A stretch of 64,000 nucleotides of DNA from CAVTHW01 sp963734625 (GTDB lineage Bacteria; Acidobacteriota; Terriglobia; Bryobacterales; Bryobacteraceae), in contig CAVTHW010000016.1 of assembly GCA_963734625.1 (NCBI GenBank), positions 248,001-312,000 of the forward strand, given 5' to 3'. The notes beneath the pieces were generated by a model. The model was not told the DNA's origin and made no database searches. It worked only from the letters and a program-made list of their open reading frames with translations. This document shows positions 15,938-24,539 of this stretch, piece after piece (the first letter of the stretch is position 1; each line of letters begins with the position of its first letter). The position numbers and the translations under genes are program-made.

Positions 15938-16708
15938 TCAGAGGCGCTCGACGCCGAGGCCGCCGTCCACTGTGACGACCTGGCCGGTGGAGTAAGGCAG
16001 ATCGCCCCGCGCCAGCATGGCCACGGCCTTACCTACGTCCTCGGGCGTTCCCCAACGGGCTTGCAGCATCAAGCCACCCTCGATCATGCGGTCGTAGCGT
16101 TCCTTGACGCCTTTGGTCATGTCGGTCAGGATGATCCCCGGCCGCAGTTCGTACACCGGGATGCCGTGCTCGGACAGGCGCACGGCCCACAACTTCGTGG
16201 CCATGCCGATGCCCGCCTTGGAAATGCAGTACTCTCCGCGGTTGATCGAGGCCATGCTGGCCGAGACGGAGGAGACGTTGAGGATGCAGCCGGCAAAATC
16301 GGGCGCCTCCTTGCGTTGTTCGATCATCCAGTTCGCCACGGCCTGGGTGAGAAAATAGGGACCCTGAAGGTTGGTTCGCATCACCCGTTCGTAGCTGGCC
16401 TCGGTGGCCTCCAGGATGTCCTTCCGCTCCAGGGGAGCGACGCCCGCGTTGTTCACGAGTAAGTTGAGACGGCCGTAGTGGCGGCGCACGGCATCTACAA
16501 GGCGTTCGCGGTCCTCGCGGACGGCCACGTCCGCCTGGCAGTACAGCACGCCGGAGCCGCCCGCGCGAAGATCCTTGAAAGACGCATCCACTTCCGCCGC
16601 GGCGCGCACGCCGCAGATGGCGAGGTCCCAGTGCTCCCGAGCGAGACACCTGGCAATCCCGAGCCCGATTCCGCGGCTGCCGCCGGTAACTAGAGCGACC
16701 CGATTCAT
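15938..16708 (-). CDS. SDR-family oxidoreductase (FabG/KduD-like)
   Basis: 256 residues: NRVALVTGGSRGIGLGIA (NAD(P) site TGGSRGIG), LNLLVNNAGVAP, ILNVSSVSASMA (Ser) and YCISKAGIGMATK (YxxxK), ending in TGQVVTVDGGLGVERL. Annotated copies are often called 3-ketoacyl-ACP reductase. In this operon a uronate-derived keto sugar (as for KduD or a fructuronate reductase) is a more likely substrate, but this is inference from context. 19 nt separate it from uxaE. Confidence 0.83.
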   Translation of the reverse strand: MNRVALVTGGSRGIGLGIARCLAREHWDLAICGVRAAAEVDASFKDLRAGGSGVLYCQADVAVREDRERLVDAVRRHYGRLNLLVNNAGVAPLERKDILEATEASYERVMRTNLQGPYFLTQAVANWMIEQRKEAPDFAGCILNVSSVSASMASINRGEYCISKAGIGMATKLWAVRLSEHGIPVYELRPGIILTDMTKGVKERYDRMIEGGLMLQARWGTPEDVGKAVAMLARGDLPYSTGQVVTVDGGLGVERL

Positions 16709-16718
16709 AACATGCTCC

Positions 16719-17876
16719 TCAAACTAACGGCGGGACTTCCACCCACGCGCGCCTGGACCACGACTCCATGGCTTTCTCGGCCAGTTGCACGCCCCTGGCG
16801 CCTTCCAGCAGGTTCCAGGGGAACGGTTCTCCCGCGACGACATGGCGCAAGAAGAGCTCCCACTCCGCCTTGAAGGCGTTTTCGTAGGCGCCCTGGCCGG
16901 GCACTTCCTGCCATCCCTCGAAGAAGTTCAGCGGTTGATCCTCGTCGGGGTTCCAGACCGGCCTCGGCGTCGCGCCGCTAGGCTGCATCCAGCACTTGCG
17001 GAGACCGGCGACAGCGGAGCCCTTGGTGCCATGGACCTGGATCGTCAGCAGGTCGTCGCGGCGCACACGGACCACCCATGACGAGTTGAAATGGGCGATC
17101 GCTCCGCCCTCCAGTTCGAAGGTGGTATAGGCGCTGTCATCGGCGGTGCAGTCGTACGGCTTGCCCTGCTCATCCCAGCGCTTCTTGATATGGGTCGCCC
17201 CCATACAGGAGACGGACTTCACCTGGCCCAGAATATGATGCAGCACGTAGCGCCAATGGCTGACCATGTCGAAGATGATGCCGCCGCCGTCCGCCTGGCG
17301 ATAGTTCCACGAGGGACGCTGGGCAGGGACCGTGTCTCCTTCAAAAACCCAGTAGCCGAACTCGCCGAACACGTTGACGATGCGGCCGAAGAAGCCGGCG
17401 TCCACCAGGCTCTTCAATTTCAGCAGGCCCGGCAGCCAGAGCTTGTCCTGAACCACTCCGTGCTTGACGCCGGCGCGTTCGGCCAGGCGGTACATTTCGA
17501 CTGCGTCCGCCGTGCTCAGCGCCGCGGGCTTCTCGCAGTAAATATGCTTGCCGGCGGCGATCGCCTTCTTCACGCTCTCGACGCGGCGGTCGGTCGTTTG
17601 CGCATCGAAGTAAATGGCGTCGCGGCTGTCGGCGAGCGCCACGTCCAGGTCGGTGGTCATCCGCTTGACGCCCGACATCTCCGCCAGCTTCTCCAGTTTC
17701 GCCGTATTCCTGCCCACCAGCACCGGATCGGGAATGATCACGGAGCCGTCCGCGAGCTTCACGCCGCCTTGCCGGATGATGGCCATGATGGACCGCATCA
17801 GGTGCTGATTGGTGCCCATGCGTCCGGTGACGCCGTTCATGATGATGCCGATCCGGTGCTCCTTGGTGCCGTTCAT
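16719..17876 (-). CDS. Gfo/Idh/MocA-family oxidoreductase
   Basis: 385 residues. The Rossmann N-terminus IGIIMNGVTGRMGTNQHLMR is followed by GKHIYCEKPAAL (the EKP motif) and a C-terminal alpha/beta domain with GGGIIFDMVSHWRYVLHHIL (Asp/His of the sugar site). The ATG 17876 has GGAGGAAT upstream and overlaps the cupin stop (ATGA); the longer frame from 18116 merely reads back through the cupin gene. An NAD(P)-dependent sugar or cyclitol dehydrogenase is expected. Confidence 0.87.
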   Translation of the reverse strand: MNGTKEHRIGIIMNGVTGRMGTNQHLMRSIMAIIRQGGVKLADGSVIIPDPVLVGRNTAKLEKLAEMSGVKRMTTDLDVALADSRDAIYFDAQTTDRRVESVKKAIAAGKHIYCEKPAALSTADAVEMYRLAERAGVKHGVVQDKLWLPGLLKLKSLVDAGFFGRIVNVFGEFGYWVFEGDTVPAQRPSWNYRQADGGGIIFDMVSHWRYVLHHILGQVKSVSCMGATHIKKRWDEQGKPYDCTADDSAYTTFELEGGAIAHFNSSWVVRVRRDDLLTIQVHGTKGSAVAGLRKCWMQPSGATPRPVWNPDEDQPLNFFEGWQEVPGQGAYENAFKAEWELFLRHVVAGEPFPWNLLEGARGVQLAEKAMESWSRRAWVEVPPLV

Positions 17877-18322
17877 AACGCGATTCCTCCGGTGTGCTGG
17901 GGCCGCGCCCCGGCCGGGAGCGGCGGCGCCTCGACGCCGGCCTTCGGCAGAGTGCCGTTCAGTTCCTGCCGCCAGTGGGCCACGTCCCCGGCTGGGCCGT
18001 AGCAGTAAAGCATCTTCAGCGGCGTTGCGCCGAGGTTGGTGATCTGATGAAAAACCCCGTTCGGGATATAGGCAGCCTGGCCCGAGGTCACGGTCTGGCG
18101 CTCCGAGCCCAGACACATCTCACCCTCGCCTTCCAGGATGAAATAGACCTCTTCCTGTTCCTGGTTGTGCCAGGGCACCTGACCGCCGTTGGGCTCCAGC
18201 GTGACGTAGCCCAGGCTGAAGTGAGTAGCTTGTATCGGCGATGCGCCGCCGGCCACGTTCTGGGTCCGGCGGCGGGCCGGGTAGGTCCTGCCTTCTATGC
18301 GATTCAAGTCCGCAATTATCAT
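17873..18322 (-). CDS. Cupin-domain protein, possibly KdgF-like
   Basis: 149 residues with one conserved cupin barrel: VPWHNQEQEEVYFILEGEGE carries the H...E.E.Y...G pattern, and YIPNGVFHQITNLG the second motif (PxGxxH). ATG 18322 follows GAGGG and is preferred over TTG 18337. KdgF cupins open 4,5-unsaturated uronates released by lyase and GH88 enzymes; the gene lies directly between a GH88 gene and an oxidoreductase. The KdgF role is inferred from position only. Confidence 0.75.
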   Translation of the reverse strand: MIIADLNRIEGRTYPARRRTQNVAGGASPIQATHFSLGYVTLEPNGGQVPWHNQEQEEVYFILEGEGEMCLGSERQTVTSGQAAYIPNGVFHQITNLGATPLKMLYCYGPAGDVAHWRQELNGTLPKAGVEAPPLPAGARPQHTGGIAL

Positions 18323-18333
18323 AAAGTTATCCC

Positions 18334-19716
18334 TCAAATATTAATGTAAAACTTCAGGTAGGGTCCCACGCCCGCGATGCGCTGAACATACAGCGCCGCC
18401 TCGCGCAGGTGGTAGTCCCCCCACATGCTCGATTCCCCGCAAGGGATGCGCCGCCCGCCGGGGATGTAATCCCAGCCGTTCGGCCGGTGGTAGACAGAGT
18501 GGAGCAGCAGGCCCTCGTGGGCAGCGTCGGTGGAAAGGTAAGGCTCTTCCAACAGGGTCTTGAGCACGGTAAGGCCAGCCTGCCAGTATCGAGTTCCTCT
18601 CGGCGCATGTTCCGTCCGGCTGAGGTAGCGCCCCAGCCGCAGCAAGCCTTGGGCGGCGATGGCGGCTGCGGAGCTATCGACGGGCTCGTGCTCGTTGAAC
18701 GGGTCGGCGGGACGCTCCAGATAGTCCGGGATCTCGCGGAGGCCCGGCGCTCCGGTGTCCCAGTACGGGATTCCATCCGCCGGCGAGGAGGCGATGTAAT
18801 AGTCACAGGCCGCCTCGGCTGCCTTCAGCATGTAGTCCAGCACAAGATCCCGGCCGCCGTAGGGCTCGAGTTCGGCGGCATCCAGGGTCTCGACGAATTC
18901 CAATTCCTCCGCGTAACCGCACATAATCCACGCCAGGCCGCGGGTCCAGGTGGAGAACGGCGAGTACCCCTGCTGCGTGCTCGGGCCGCGGTAGCGGCCG
19001 TCGGTGACGTTGAAGAGGATCTCGTGAGCCACGCGCCCCCGGACGTCGTACGCATCCCGCCCCTCGCCGTAATAAACGTTGTACTCAGCCGTGGCCCGGG
19101 CGTGCTCGAGCAGCCTGGCCAGCAGGGAGACCGGCTCGTCGTGCTCATCGCGCAAGACGTGGCCCAGTTGATGCGCGATCGCCAGAACGCGCAGCGTTCG
19201 TATCGTGTCGGCAAAGAGAGAATGGGGACCGTTGAACGAATGTATGTAACCGCGGTGCTCGCCCAGCCGGGTCCAGCGCTTCGCCTGCACGGCGCCGGAG
19301 CACTTCAGCGCGAGTTCGTAGTATCGCTCCTCCCACTCCCCGGCATCCAGCCCGCCCTCGCGCGCCAACCGTAGCAGGTTGCCGTAGGTGCTGACATTGT
19401 TGAAACCGTGGTCGTGAACTCCGAAGTGGGTCAGGTGGGGCGCCATGCGATCGAGGGCGCCCTGCCTCCCTACTTCGAGGAACTCAGGGTCGCCGGTAGC
19501 GTCGAATTGCAGGATGGCCGAGCCATAGCGGAAGCCCTCGGTCCACTCCGTCCAGCTTCGCGAGGTGTACTTGCCGCCGGCCGTGTAGACGGGCGCGCCA
19601 TCCGAGCCTGGCCAGCGGCGTTCCAGGGCGCGAATCTTCGCGGCGGAAAGATCCCAAAGTCTTTCGATGCCGCGGACGAGGTGACCGGCCTCGACGCCGG
19701 TGTCGATCTTGATCAT
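18334..19716 (-). CDS. GH88-type unsaturated glucuronyl hydrolase
   Basis: 460 residues, alpha/alpha barrel. HFGVHDHGFNNVSTYGNLLR (catalytic Asp region), QGYSPFSTWTRGLAWIMCGY, PVDSSAAAIAAQGLLRLGRY and SSMWGDYHLREAALY are family 88 blocks. These enzymes hydrate and cleave the unsaturated uronyl residue left by polysaccharide lyases. The start is ATG 19716 (IKIDTGVEAGH); the longer frame to 19899 is translation of repeat R1. No signal peptide, so it acts in the cytoplasm. First gene of the uxaE operon, with 11 nt to the cupin gene. Confidence 0.8.
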   Translation of the reverse strand: MIKIDTGVEAGHLVRGIERLWDLSAAKIRALERRWPGSDGAPVYTAGGKYTSRSWTEWTEGFRYGSAILQFDATGDPEFLEVGRQGALDRMAPHLTHFGVHDHGFNNVSTYGNLLRLAREGGLDAGEWEERYYELALKCSGAVQAKRWTRLGEHRGYIHSFNGPHSLFADTIRTLRVLAIAHQLGHVLRDEHDEPVSLLARLLEHARATAEYNVYYGEGRDAYDVRGRVAHEILFNVTDGRYRGPSTQQGYSPFSTWTRGLAWIMCGYAEELEFVETLDAAELEPYGGRDLVLDYMLKAAEAACDYYIASSPADGIPYWDTGAPGLREIPDYLERPADPFNEHEPVDSSAAAIAAQGLLRLGRYLSRTEHAPRGTRYWQAGLTVLKTLLEEPYLSTDAAHEGLLLHSVYHRPNGWDYIPGGRRIPCGESSMWGDYHLREAALYVQRIAGVGPYLKFYINI

Positions 19717-19766
19717 GGCAGGAGCCTTCGGACTCCAGGCAAGTATACACCGGGCCGAGTAGGGCA

Positions 19767-19903
19767 GGCTTTCAGCCAGCTGCCGGCTTTTGAGCCGGCG
19801 TTTCTTCGGGCTGTCACAAAACGCCGGGCCGAAGCCCGGCGGCAGCCAGAAATGGCTGTCCCACAAGCACGCCGGCGATTCCACTTTTATGTGGCACACC
19901 CGG
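19767..19903 (+). repeat. Dispersed hairpin repeat R1, copy 2
   Basis: Full-length copy: CTTTCAGCCAGCTGCCGGCT, a hairpin GCCGGCT-TTTG-AGCCGGC, then GCCGGGC-CGAA-GCCCGGC and GGCAGCCA-GAAA-TGGCTGTC, ending ACTTTTATGTGGC. It matches 53402-53541 over its whole length and 1861-1945 over its right half. It lies between the divergent GH88 and metH/metF-like genes. Confidence 0.88.
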
Positions 19904-19918
19904 AAGGCCGGCTGCCTG

Positions 19919-19962
19919 TTGTCGAATTCAGACTCAGTACGCTAAAATCGGCCTTTAGCGTA
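19919..19962 (+). promoter_or_regulatory. Promoter with overlapping inverted repeat, upstream of the methyltransferase/MTHFR gene
   Basis: TTGTCG (19919-19924), 18 nt, TAAAAT (19943-19948). A perfect 9-bp inverted repeat TACGCTAAA-ATCGGCC-TTTAGCGTA (19938-19962) covers the -10 box. It may be an operator or a hairpin at the 5' end of the transcript. No known riboswitch fold was recognised. Confidence 0.5.
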
Positions 19963-19991
19963 TCAGCCCGCCAGGGCCCTCTCAACGCTGC

Positions 19992-21878
19992 ATGCCCGTT
20001 ACCAGAGCAAAGGAGTTTCGCGAAGAGCTCGCACGCCGCGCCCTTGTGGCCGATGGGGCCATGGGGACGATGCTGTACTCGAAGGGCGTCTTCATCAACC
20101 GCAGCTACGATGAGCTGAATCTCTCCTCGCCCGCATTGGTCAGGGAAGTCCACGAAGAGTACGTCAAGGCCGGCGCGGAGATTCTCGAGTCGAATACTTT
20201 CGGGGCCAATCGCACCCGGCTGGCCGCGTTCGGATTCGCCGACAAACTGAAAGCCATCAACCAGGCGGGCGTGCGGCTGGCGCGCGAGGCCGCCGGCGAC
20301 GCCGCCTTCGTCGCGGGCTCCGTCGGGCCGCTGGGCGTGCGCATCGAACCGCTGGGCCCAACCTCTTTCGCGGAAGCGCGCGCGCTATTTCGCGAGCACA
20401 TCGAGGCGCTGCTCGAAGCGGGCGTCGATCTGTTGATCCTGGAAACCTTCCCCGCGCTCAACGAACTCCGCGAGGCCGTACACGCCGCGCGGGAGGCCGC
20501 CGGCGACGAAATGGTGATCGCCGCGCAAATCACGATCGACGACTACGGCAACCTGCCGGACGGGACCGACACGGAGACCTTCACTCGCAAGCTGAACGAA
20601 TGGCCCGTGGACGTGGCCGGGTGCAACTGTTCGGCGGGCCCGAAGGTGATGCTCGAGACCATCGAGAAGATGGTCCAGTACACCGGCAAGCCGCTGAGCG
20701 CCATGCCCAACGCGGGCCATCCCTCCACGGTGGAAGGGCGCAAGCTCTACCTCTGCTCGCCGGAGTACATGGCGCAGTATGCGCGCCGTTTCCTTTGGGC
20801 CGGCGTGCGCATCATCGGCGGCTGCTGCGGCACGACGCCGGAACACATCCGGCTGCTGGCCGCCGAGGCCCGTTCGCTGCAGGGAGGGCGCCGCCAGTCC
20901 GGAGTCATTCAAGTCGAGCCGGCCGCGGCGGCGCAGGCCCTGACGCGAGTCCCGGTGACCGCCAAATCACGCTTCGGAGCGAAGCTGGCCGAAGGCAGGT
21001 TCACGAAGCTGGTGGAGATCGTCCCCCCGCGAGGCGTGAACGCCGCCGGGGAGATCGCCGGCGCGAAGCTTTGCGCCGCAAACGGCATCGACGGCATCAA
21101 CGTGCCCGATGGACCGCGCGCCAGCGCGCGCATGAGCGCGCAAGTGACTTGCCAGCTCATCCAGCAGCAGGCGGGCATCGAAGCCGTGCTCCACTTCTGC
21201 TGCCGCGACCGCAACATCCTCGGAATTCAATCGGAGTTGCTCGGAGCGCACGCCGTGGGAGTCCGGAACCTGCTCTGCGTCACCGGCGATCCGCCGCGCA
21301 TGGGCGCTTACCCCGCCGCCACGGCCGTTTTCGACGTGGACGCCATCGGGTTGGTCCACATCGTGGACAATTTGAATCAGGGTCTGGATATCGGCGGCAA
21401 CTTCATGGGCTCCCAGACATCTCTCCTGATCGGAGTTGGGGCCAACCCGGGAGCGCTGAATCTGGACGATGAGATCCGGCGCTTCGAGCTGAAGGTCGAG
21501 GCCGGCGCGGAGTACGCCATCACCCAGCCGGTCTTCGATCTGGCCTTGCTCGAGCGCTTTCTGAAGCGCATCGAGGCGTTCCGCATCCCGGTCCTGGCGG
21601 GCATCTGGCCGCTGACCAGCCACCGCAACGCCGAGTTCATGGTGAACGAGCTGAACGTGGCGGTGCCCAAAGAATACATGGAGCGCATGAGCCGCGCCGA
21701 CACCGCCGAGAAGGCCCGCAAGGAAGGGGTCTCGATCGCGCGGGACATGCTGCTGAAAGTTCACAAGCTGGTTCAAGGAGTGCAGTTGAGCGCGCCGTTT
21801 GGCCGTTACGATTTGGCCATCGAGGTTGCCCAGGCGCTCCCGGCGAGCGAGAGTAATTCAATCGGCCGTGGCTACTGA
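19992..21878 (+). CDS. Bifunctional homocysteine S-methyltransferase / methylenetetrahydrofolate reductase
   Basis: 628 residues. Residues 1-300 are a homocysteine methyltransferase barrel (ADGAMGTMLYSKGV, LESNTFGANRTRLAAFG, VAGCNCSAGP and IIGGCCGTTPEHIRLL, giving the Cys and Cys-Cys zinc ligands). Residues 330-620 are a MetF-like FAD domain (LVEIVPPRGVNAAGEIAGAK, NLLCVTGDPPRMG, YAITQPVFDLALLERF). The fusion resembles Bacillus YitJ. It supplies methyl groups for methionine synthesis in the cytoplasm. The stop overlaps the next gene. Confidence 0.92.
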   Translation: MPVTRAKEFREELARRALVADGAMGTMLYSKGVFINRSYDELNLSSPALVREVHEEYVKAGAEILESNTFGANRTRLAAFGFADKLKAINQAGVRLAREAAGDAAFVAGSVGPLGVRIEPLGPTSFAEARALFREHIEALLEAGVDLLILETFPALNELREAVHAAREAAGDEMVIAAQITIDDYGNLPDGTDTETFTRKLNEWPVDVAGCNCSAGPKVMLETIEKMVQYTGKPLSAMPNAGHPSTVEGRKLYLCSPEYMAQYARRFLWAGVRIIGGCCGTTPEHIRLLAAEARSLQGGRRQSGVIQVEPAAAAQALTRVPVTAKSRFGAKLAEGRFTKLVEIVPPRGVNAAGEIAGAKLCAANGIDGINVPDGPRASARMSAQVTCQLIQQQAGIEAVLHFCCRDRNILGIQSELLGAHAVGVRNLLCVTGDPPRMGAYPAATAVFDVDAIGLVHIVDNLNQGLDIGGNFMGSQTSLLIGVGANPGALNLDDEIRRFELKVEAGAEYAITQPVFDLALLERFLKRIEAFRIPVLAGIWPLTSHRNAEFMVNELNVAVPKEYMERMSRADTAEKARKEGVSIARDMLLKVHKLVQGVQLSAPFGRYDLAIEVAQALPASESNSIGRGY

Positions 21879-22503
21879 CCTCATCGAGATTGACCAGGCG
21901 GCGCCCAGCCCGGCGGCGATCGAGCGGGCCGCGTCCGCGATCCGGCGGGGCCGGGTGGTCGCGATTCCCACCGACGCGCTTTACAGCGTGGTCGCCGACC
22001 CTTTCAACCTGCACGCCATCGGTCTGGTGTTTCGCGCCAAGGGGCGCCAGATCCACCGTTCCCTGCCCCTGCTGGTCAGCGACATCCTGATGGCGGAGGA
22101 TCTGACCAAGGAATTGCCCGCCGCCTTTCAGCTTCTGGCGCGGAAGTTCTGGCCCGGGCCGCTGACCATCATCGTGCCGGCCTCGGCGAGAGTGCCTCTA
22201 AGAGTGACCGGGAATACGGGCCGTCTCGCGGTGAGGCAAAGCAGTTCCAAGACCGCCGCCGCCTTACTGGAGAAACTCCAGCACCCGCTGATCGCGACCA
22301 GCGCCAACATTTCCGGCGAGCCAACTTGCCGCAGCGGCATCGAGGTCTTCGGCATGATGGACGGCCGCATCGATCTGGTGCTGGACGGCGGATTGTGCTC
22401 GGGTCAGGGCAGCACCACCGTGGACATCACCGATGCGATGTGGCGCGTCATCAAAGAAGGCGCGATCTCGAAAAAGCAGATTGCCGAAGCGCTCGGGCAT
22501 TGA
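21868..22503 (+). CDS. Sua5/YciO/YrdC-type L-threonylcarbamoyladenylate synthase
   Basis: 211 residues: RAASAIRRGRVVAIPTDALY, FRAKGRQIHRSLPLLVSDI, LARKFWPGPLTIIVPAS and HPLIATSANISGEPT, the YrdC fold that makes threonylcarbamoyl-AMP for the t6A modification of tRNA. The usual KxR is present as AKGR. The start GTG 21868 (ATDLIEIDQ) overlaps the previous stop. It lacks the Sua5 C-terminal domain, so it is the short TsaC/YciO form. Confidence 0.82.
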   Translation: MATDLIEIDQAAPSPAAIERAASAIRRGRVVAIPTDALYSVVADPFNLHAIGLVFRAKGRQIHRSLPLLVSDILMAEDLTKELPAAFQLLARKFWPGPLTIIVPASARVPLRVTGNTGRLAVRQSSSKTAAALLEKLQHPLIATSANISGEPTCRSGIEVFGMMDGRIDLVLDGGLCSGQGSTTVDITDAMWRVIKEGAISKKQIAEALGH

Positions 22504-22511
22504 GGGCTTCA

Positions 22512-23262
22512 TCACGCCCGGCGAGTGCGGTAATCGCCAACGGCCGGGAGGCGCACCACGCGGCACATTTCGAAGAGGCGGGAGCGGGCGCGGACGCCGA
22601 TGCGCTCGGCCAGCGAGATACGGTACTCGACCTTGCCGGGCGAAGGCGGAACTCCGCTCGGCGAGGGCGTCGCCCGCATCCGGGTCGGGCAAGTTGGTGG
22701 TGACGATCAGCGCCTTCTTGTTGTTGCAGCGGTGGGTGACGATGGAGGTGACGGTGTCTTCGACCCAGTCGGTCACGCGGTGCGCGCCCAGATCGTCGAG
22801 CAGCAGGACCTCGGCGTCGAGGGCGGAGCGGTAGGCTTCCCGGTCGCTCGCACCTGAACTGGCGTCGTAGCCGGACCTGATCCGGTCGAGCAGGGTCTGG
22901 TAATCGCAAAACAGCCCTTCATGCCCGCGCGCGAGCAACGCCTTCAGGGCCGCGACGGCCAAATGCGTCTTCCCCGTTCCCGGATCGCCGATCAGCATCA
23001 GCCCCGGCTTCTGCAACGCGAAGGGATAGTCGCGGCTGTAGGCCGCCACGTCGTTCTTCACCCGCACCAGTTCCGGGTTGCCCAAGTCGCGAAAGGTGCC
23101 GAGGAAGGCGTCGCGATAGAGCGGAGGGATCCCCGCGTTGTCCTCCAGGCGCCGGGCGCGGTCCTGATCGACGCAGTCACAACGCTGCGCGCCGGAGATT
23201 CCGTCCCGCTCGACGATGATCCAACCGCTGCCGCCGCACTTCGCGCACACCTGCTCCGCCAT
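22512..23262 (-). CDS. DnaC/IstB-like AAA ATPase, putative helicase loader (one frameshift)
   Basis: About 250 residues. An N-terminal Cys motif (VCAKCGGSGW, QRCDCVDQD) may bind zinc. GLMLIGDPGTGKTHLAVAAL is the Walker A and EVLLLDDLGAHRVTDWVEDT the Walker B. TSIVTHRCNNKKALIVTTNL carries sensor 1 in the usual order. Near 22628-22660 the frame shifts; one frame over the expected C-terminus appears (EYRISLAERIGVRARSRLFE, MCRVVRLP). The intact-length product resembles primosomal DnaC/DnaI loaders rather than a transposon IstB, since no istA is present. It is 21 nt downstream of the esterase arm. Confidence 0.78.
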
Positions 23263-23283
23263 GCCTTCTATGATAGACAGGAA

Positions 23284-24525
23284 TCAGCGGAATAGCAGCG
23301 GCGCGAACTCGCCCAAATAGATGCGCCAGTTGAACCAGGTGTGGCCGCCCGGCGTCTCGCGGTAGACGTTGTTGGCGAAGCCTACCTTCTTCACAACGGT
23401 GGACAGGTTCATCGCGCCGGCTCGTGCCATGTCGGTCGCTCCCGCGCCGATCCAGTACAGCTTCACGCCGCTGGCTTTGACAGCGGTCAACTGCTTCTCG
23501 AGTAAGTCAGTCGTCTGCCCAGGGCCGGAGCTGAACACGCCGATGTAGCTGAACAACGCGGGGTTGTTGTTGGTTGCGCTCAGCACGTGGCCTCCGCCCA
23601 TCGACAAGCCCGCGATCGCGCGGTTATCTTTGTTGGCGATCACGCGGTAGTGCTTCTCGATGTGCGGGATGATTTCCTTCACCAGGCTGTGCGGATAGGT
23701 TCCCTCGTATGGTTGTGGAGTTGCGGCGCGAGCGGCCTGCGGCGCTCCAGGGGCTGCCGCCGGGGCTGCTCCGCGGGCTGCTCCGCGAGCCGGTGCAGCC
23801 GGAGGCGCGCCGTACGCGTAGCCCTGCGAAACGGACTGATTCGCATTTCCATTGGGCATGACCACGATCATCGGCTTGGCCTTGCCCTGCGCGATAAGGT
23901 TGTCCATGATCACACTGGTGCGGCCGAGCGTATTCCAGGCGTCTTCGTCGCCGCCGCCGCCGTGCAGCAGGTAGAGCACCGGGTATTTGCCCTTGCCCAA
24001 CTCATAATTCGGTGGCGTGTAGACATACATGCGTCTGGTCAGCTTCAGGATGGAGGAGTCATACCAGACCATCGATACGGTCCCGTGGGGAACCTTCTTA
24101 AACTCGTACAGGTCCGACTCCGGGCCGGAGATCAGCAGAATGTTGTCGCTCCTGGCGCCGTCCCGCTTGGTGTTCGGATTTCGGGGATCCAGGGTCCTGA
24201 CGCCATCCACGCTATAGGTGTAGCCCCAAAGCTCGGGCGTGAGAGGGCCGGTGGTGACCGACCATATCCCCTGATCGTCCTTGATCATCGCGACTCCGCT
24301 TCCGTTGGGCCAGTCGCCATTGAGAACGACCTCGTTCGCCTTCGGGGCCGAAAGACGGAACGTGACCCGCTTGTCCGGAAGGATCTCGGGAGAAGGCGGG
24401 CCGGCTGCCTGGCCCATCGCGCCAACCCCCCGGCCGGGCGCGGGAGCTGGCTGGGAGAAAGCTGCTGACGCCAACAGGAGCGCAAGAAGCACGGCTCCAA
24501 ACGGCAAAAATCCTCGCATGATCAT
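23284..24525 (-). CDS. Secreted esterase with N-terminal E-set domain (array member E1)
   Basis: 413 residues: signal peptide, PAPAPGRG linker, an Ig-like E-set domain (VTFRLSAPKANEVVLNGDWP, GIWSVTTGPLTPELWGYTYS) and a Fes/CE1-type alpha/beta-hydrolase. Nucleophile Ser is about 308 in AIAGLSMGGG; the likely catalytic His is about 395 in TPGGHTWFNW. KYPVLYLLHGGGGDEDAW forms the oxyanion strand. An Ala/Pro/Gly/Arg insert (APARGAARGAAPAAAPGAP) interrupts the catalytic domain. Related to enterochelin and feruloyl/xylan esterases. GAGGAG precedes the ATG. Last esterase of the minus-strand arm. Confidence 0.85.
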   Translation of the reverse strand: MIMRGFLPFGAVLLALLLASAAFSQPAPAPGRGVGAMGQAAGPPSPEILPDKRVTFRLSAPKANEVVLNGDWPNGSGVAMIKDDQGIWSVTTGPLTPELWGYTYSVDGVRTLDPRNPNTKRDGARSDNILLISGPESDLYEFKKVPHGTVSMVWYDSSILKLTRRMYVYTPPNYELGKGKYPVLYLLHGGGGDEDAWNTLGRTSVIMDNLIAQGKAKPMIVVMPNGNANQSVSQGYAYGAPPAAPARGAARGAAPAAAPGAPQAARAATPQPYEGTYPHSLVKEIIPHIEKHYRVIANKDNRAIAGLSMGGGHVLSATNNNPALFSYIGVFSSGPGQTTDLLEKQLTAVKASGVKLYWIGAGATDMARAGAMNLSTVVKKVGFANNVYRETPGGHTWFNWRIYLGEFAPLLFR

Positions 24526-24539
24526 GGATTACTCCTCTA

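Noticed and set aside
15440..16462. Plus-strand ORF of 340 codons
   Set aside because: Antisense to uxaE and the SDR gene; no motifs.
18334..19899. Longer GH88 protein with an extra 61 residues at the N-terminus
   Set aside because: The extra residues (ESPACLWDSHFWLPPGF and so on) are translation of repeat R1; the same peptide string appears from the other copies.
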